In this document: one piece after another, positions 60,115 through 64,000 of the stretch | How the letters are laid out: each line of letters opens with the position of its first letter | How positions within the stretch are numbered: position 1 is the stretch's first letter | From: Brachionus plicatilis | Lineage: Eukaryota > Rotifera > Eurotatoria > Ploima > Brachionidae | Direction: 5' to 3' | Assembly: GCA_010279815.1 (NCBI GenBank) | Contig: QEOQ01000707.1 | Coordinates: 304,299-368,298, forward strand | DNA length: 64,000 bases | Translations under genes and position numbers: made by a program | Notes under the pieces: generated by a model | The model's database searches: none | Told to the model about the DNA's origin: nothing | Seen by the model: the letters and a program-made list of their open reading frames with translations, nothing else

Positions 60115-60412
60115 TGTGGTTAAAAAAAATCTTTATTTTAATCTAGACTCCAGAGGTCAAAAACTTTTTTTTTTTTTCAAAAAAAAAGTCCATGTCAAGA
60201 CTTTTTTTTTTTTAAATAAAATTTTTTTTCATTTTTTTTTTATTTCTTAAAATGTAATATTTTTCATTTTTTTTAATAAAACTAATTTTTTTTAAATAAT
60301 AAACATATTAAATTAACTTAAATTTTTATTTTTTCAGCCGCCCGTATATTTTAGAAAAAACAAAAAGTCTTTACTTGGACTTTTTTTGGGACTTTTAAAC
60401 AACTATTGATTT
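60115..60412. mobile_element. MITE-like insertion in the Tc1-like gene
   Basis: AAAAGTCCATGTCAAGACTTT near 60186 and its inverse AAAGTCTTTACTTGGACTTT near 60365 form inverted ends around an AT-rich core. The right edge GGGACTTTTAAACAACTAT is shared with 38530 and, inverted, with 34448. Exact ends and TSD are uncertain. Confidence 0.5.
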
Positions 60413-61086
60413 AAGTTCAAACAAAGTCAAAGTTTTATCATGAGGCAAAAAATTTTTCTTAGTAAAAATCTTACTTTTGCGATAGTTGCAAATAGATGAT
60501 AAGCTTAAATTAATTGAAAAAACTCTTCTAATCTCAAGAGAGATTTCTCTTGCACTCTTAAAACCATCTGAGCATTCTATCTGATTCTATTAAAAATTGA
60601 TTAGTAAAATTAAAAATTTTTAATTGAAAATTTATACAATGATAAAGTCTCTGATTACGGGTGAAATTTTTTGAGAGCCAGAATATCTACGCACGAAATA
60701 ACCATTTTGGCAGAAGTTTAACTTTTTTTTTAGACGATAAATTCTTGCTCTTATAGCCTTTTATAAAATTTAATTTAAGATATATTAAAATAAAAAATAT
60801 TACCCCTAATTTGGGAACAAGGTTTTCCGGAAATATCTCTAATGCTTTTTTTCTAATTTCAAAAGCTTTTTTTCCTTTAATATGTAATTTTTTGATAAAT
60901 TCTGTAATTTTTGCATTTGTTTCTTTGAAAAATTTCATTTTAATTTTTTTTAATCTTTTTTTAGAATCTAGAAAAAATAATTAATTTAAAAAATACCACC
61001 AAAAAATTCCGGGCGAAAAAATTGTATTTTGGTTCGAATTTTTAAACAGCAACCAAATATCGAAAAGGCATCAGGAGTACTTTTAG

Positions 61087-61910
61087 GCTATCTTTGATCT
61101 ATCTGCAATATACCCACAGAAGACTGTAAAGATTTCCGAAATTTTGACGAAGTAATTTATAATAAAATATTTATTTTTTTTATTTTATATTTTTTAAAAA
61201 AGTTTGAAATTAATGGAGTAATTACAGTTTTCATATTACATCGAAAAATAAATTCGAACTCTTGGCTGAATTACCCGCGAAAGATGTTAGAATTGAAAAA
61301 CCTGGCATTTTACTTACAGCTCCAATCGATGAACCAGAACCGTTATCTCAGGAACCAATTCCAGAACTCATTTCAGAAGATGTTGTTGCTGATGAGAATA
61401 CTCCAACAACATCTTCGGCAGTAGTGGAGAGCTCTGGTGATGAGGAGGAACAATTACCAAAGCAATTGACCAGAGTATCATTGAAGCGAAAAATGACAAT
61501 TTCTAAGTCATTCGAAATGCTTTCGGTAAGAGATGATCAGGATTGGCTAATTTTACAAAGAAAACAATCAAATAATGACAGTTTGAATAAAATGGCGAGA
61601 GACAATTTCGCTAAAAATGAGGAAGTAATATTCTTAATTTAAAAAAAAATAATTAAATAATTTGTTGATAAGTTGCATATAAGAATAAGCAGACTAGAAA
61701 AAAATCTCGGAGAGATTAACAAAAAATTGGATGCACTGGAATGTCTCCCTAAAATTTTAGAAGTAAGTTACTTAAAATACTGTAAATAAAATTTTAATTT
61801 AAATTTTAAAGGTTTTATCATCTAACCAAAAGCCTATCTTTAGTTCAGAAAAAAGAACAACGGATTCGAAATTCGAATTTATTGTTTTCTCTTCAATTAG
61901 AAAACAATAA
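61087..61910 (+). CDS. Unrecognised protein with acidic N-part and short coiled coil, 5' partial
   Basis: Exons 61087-61151, 61228-61624, 61673-61762 and 61812-61910 (TAA). Introns are 76, 48 and 49 nt, GT-AG and in phase; coding total 651 nt (217 codons including stop). No initiator Met was found, so a first exon is missing upstream. The first half is Pro/Glu/Asp-rich (TAPIDEPEPLSQEPIPELIS), followed by SLKRKMTISKSFEMLSVRDD. The third exon is a short coiled coil (RISRLEKNLGEINKKLDALE). An 18-bp perfect hairpin overlaps the stop. It may be an accessory ORF of the CACTA element just downstream or a host gene; I cannot tell which. Confidence 0.55.
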
Positions 61911-61918
61911 ATTCGAAA

Positions 61919-62401
61919 ATTATATTTTTTTTGTGCTTGCTTAATTCTTATAATAAATACAAAAAAATCTAATTTTTGTTATTTAATTTTAATTAAAAAA
62001 AATTTTTTTTCTTTATTAAGATTATTTAAAAATTCTGTTTTTTTCAATTAATACATATTTTATGAATAATATTTAAGACAAACTTGAAAACAAGCTATTA
62101 TTTTAAATATTTAAAAATATCCAATCAGAAACTTGTATTTTAGACAAATTTGAAACACCCGCCATATTTGAATATTGTTTATGCATAGCTAAAATTGTCA
62201 AAGTAAATAAATTTTTTTTTTCAATAACTTAGACTTGATGCACATCAGACATTTAAAAATTAATTATTATTTTTTCTTAATTGTAAGATTTTTCTAAAAT
62301 AAAATATTATGAACATTATACTTTTAATACATATAAAATCAAAATTATTTTATACAGAAAGAATAAAAAAAATTAATTTTTTTAAGAAATAATTTATCAA
62401 T
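61919..62401. other. Non-coding before CACTA transposase
   Basis: AT-rich. No CACT-type terminus recognised. Confidence 0.4.
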
Positions 62402-64000
62402 ATGGCTAAAAAATTTCGGCGAAATTATTTATGTCTAAATTCTACAGATCTGATTCCAAGAAAATCTCAACATTTGTTCACCTTGAACCCGGCACTTGGA
62501 TCTCAGTCATTAAAAGAACCCATGGATTTTCTAAAAGTTGTAGAAAGTCAAAAAATTAGTGGAAGTTGTCAGTCTTTTACGCAATATGCTCATTTTAATG
62601 AATCCGAGAAGAATAATAAAGTGAGTCAGTCACCACTCGTTCAACAAACCGAGGAAGTGATTTCGGAGCCAAAATCACTCCATAATGAGCATAAAGACCA
62701 AAAATTGCGTATTTGCTTATCGATTTACAAACTCTACATAAAAAACAAAATGACCAAAACTTGTATTAACGACGTGATAAAGCTAATAGGAATTTTAAGA
62801 TCAGATGTTAAAATTCATGCATGTATTGACGAAATTGTCCTTTACTTATCCAGAAATGAAAAAAATCAGATTGGCGTTCAACCGTATGACTTTTGCAATT
62901 TGTGCCGAAAAACAAAAAAAACTTCAAACAACTCCACCCAAAAATGTGACAACTGTTCAAGTGATATGTCAAAATTTTATCACATCAAAATTTTCGATCA
63001 GCTAAAAAATATTTTCGAATCTTCCGAGCATTTACTAAACAAATCAACCATCACTCATTCTGAGATATATTCAAAAATCAAACTTCAAGAAAAAGGTGAG
63101 TTTTATACTTTTACTTTCAAAACTGATGGCATTAGTCCTTTTAAATCATCTAAAACATGTATTTGGCCTATTTATTTAGTAATAAATGAAATCGAGATTA
63201 AGTATAGATTTAACTTTTCAAATATCATTTTAGCAGGTATTTTCGTAGGCCAAAATAAGCCCTGCTTTTTAAATTATCTGAAACCAATAATTAATGAAAT
63301 TAAGAGCCTAGAAAAAGGTGAGGTAATAAGGATTAAGAATGAATTCAGACTTGTGAAATTTTTTTTACTTATGCTGTAGTAGATAAACCAGCTTGCGCTT
63401 CGTTGCTTAATTTTAAACAATTTAATGGAAATTATGGCTGTACTAAATGTTATCAAAAAGGACAAAATTTATCTCCTAAAAAAAAAGGTACAGTCCATGT
63501 ATATCCCTACCAAAATTATAATCATGAAGGACCACTACGTTCACAAAATTCTTACCATAAGGATCTAATACATGTAGTTACAAATAATCAAGCATTTCGT
63601 GGTATTAAAGGTTCTTGTATTTTAGATGAGCTTAAATATTTTTTGCCTATTGAAGGTACGATGATAGACTATATGCATAGCATATTAGAAGGTGTTATAA
63701 GAAAACTAATTGAATATTGGTTTTTACCGGGATTTTCCAAGCAACCATTCTCTCTGAGACCACATTTAGAAAAAATTAATGAAAACTTTCATAAAATAAG
63801 GATTCCAAAATATGTCCCAAGAATACCTAGAGACTTAAATAGTGTTAAATATTGGAAAGCTAGTGAATTTTTGTCACTCATTCTTTTTTACGCTTTACCA
63901 ATATTTAGAGGAATAATGAATTTAGACCAGTTAAACCATTTAATAAATCTGGTCGTTGTCATAGAAAATTTACTATTGAAACAAGTAAATACTAGTTATT
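62402..64000 (+). CDS. CACTA/EnSpm transposase, runs off window
   Basis: Exon 62402-63317 starts at ATG (MAKKFRRNYLCLNSTD), and exon 63380-64000 stays open to the window edge. The 62-nt intron 63318-63379 (GTGAGG...TGTAG) restores frame (SLEK/VDKPACASLLNFKQFNG). The N-terminal part has a Cys4 zinc-binding motif (CNLCRKTKKTSN...KCDNC). The core has the CACTA hallmarks FTFKTDGISPFKSSKTCIWP (first catalytic Asp), NGNYGCTKCYQKG, RGIKGSCILDELKYF, DYMHSILEGVIRKL (second Asp) and IPRDLNSVKYWKASEFLSL. The final catalytic Glu lies beyond the window. No stop or frameshift is seen in the visible ~510 codons, so it may be intact or recent. Confidence 0.85.

Larger units (their letters stand above)
58139..60938 (-). 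pseudogene. Tc1/mariner-like transposase, interrupted by a MULE and a MITE
   Basis: The minus strand order is: N-terminal HTH part 60938-60640 (KKAFEIRKKALEIFPENL, a 45-nt intron, then RRYSGSQKISPVIRDF); second HTH about 60590-60450 (SAREISLEIRRVFSINLSLS); an inserted ~300-bp repeat 60115-60412; core 60109-59816 (FKNFVFADETKIEINTF, first catalytic Asp; KINIWEAISYKGPTRF); 59720-59540 (FLIQDNEPKHTSNLCTEFL, second Asp; then ADFNPLEMLW with the final Glu). The C-terminus resumes beyond the MULE at 58324-58139 (WSDLKNYVRKKQCRNLSE). The DDE triad is visible, but stops, a frame break and two insertions inactivate it. No TIRs found. Confidence 0.85.

Noticed and set aside
63359..63366. Poly-T frameshift in the CACTA transposase
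   Set aside because: A GT-AG intron (63318-63379) removes the region and keeps frame, so no mutation is needed.
1..64000. tRNA or rRNA genes
   Set aside because: I looked for T-loop (GGTTCGAxxCC) and rRNA-like strings on both strands; none had matching stems.

Overview
This is eukaryotic nuclear DNA. It is extremely AT-rich, with GT-AG introns (many only 45-65 nt), animal-type domains (an ankyrin/SOCS-box protein, trypsin-fold proteases, C-type lectins) and a dense load of small DNA transposons. The compactness, the base composition and the mix of Mutator-like, hAT, Tc1/mariner, pogo/Tigger and CACTA elements would fit a small invertebrate such as a monogonont rotifer (Brachionus-like). That placement is inference only; no rRNA or mitochondrial sequence is present to settle it.

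Layout. (1) 2.4-23.6 kb, + strand: one or two genes for a giant coiled-coil protein. The 5' exons (2369-7243) and the 3' exons (12249-23611) share an apparently identical 2.2-kb block, and they join in frame if 7244-12248 is an intron; the combined model is 11,736 coding nt, 3,911 aa. Its large introns hold a 1.1-kb Mutator-like element, a miniature LTR retroelement and a pogo/mariner-like element. (2) 24.3-27 kb: nested wreckage made of a non-LTR (LINE) retrotransposon, a Mutator-like (MULE) transposase with SWIM zinc finger, and a Tigger-type element. (3) 27.2-36.9 kb, - strand: a secreted/extracellular cluster with two chymotrypsin-fold serine proteases and two C-type lectin genes plus a decayed lectin exon. 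One lectin gene can be modelled completely (261 aa). (4) 37.4-38.4 kb: a LINE fragment. (5) 39.3-46.1 kb, - strand: a two-exon ASB-type ankyrin/SOCS-box gene (648 aa) whose 4.9-kb intron is filled with foldback elements. (6) 46.1-61 kb: almost entirely mobile DNA, including a 353-bp Mutator-type foldback MITE with a perfect 9-bp target-site duplication (TSD), a hAT MITE, a 3.7-kb hAT-like element carrying a solo LTR, and a Tc1-like transposase split by a MULE whose 9-bp TSD is still visible. (7) 61-64 kb, + strand: an intron-containing gene of unknown function, then the start of a CACTA/EnSpm transposase that runs off the window.

The most useful observations are the evolutionary structure of the giant coiled-coil locus (segmental duplication plus an internal repeat that explains the size difference between copies) and the set of precisely bounded transposons with readable TSDs. 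I found no convincing undescribed enzymatic or defence system. The coiled-coil protein with its recurrent Trp-centred motif and the Mutator family (1.1-kb and 353-bp members with the same termini) are the strongest candidates for new descriptions.
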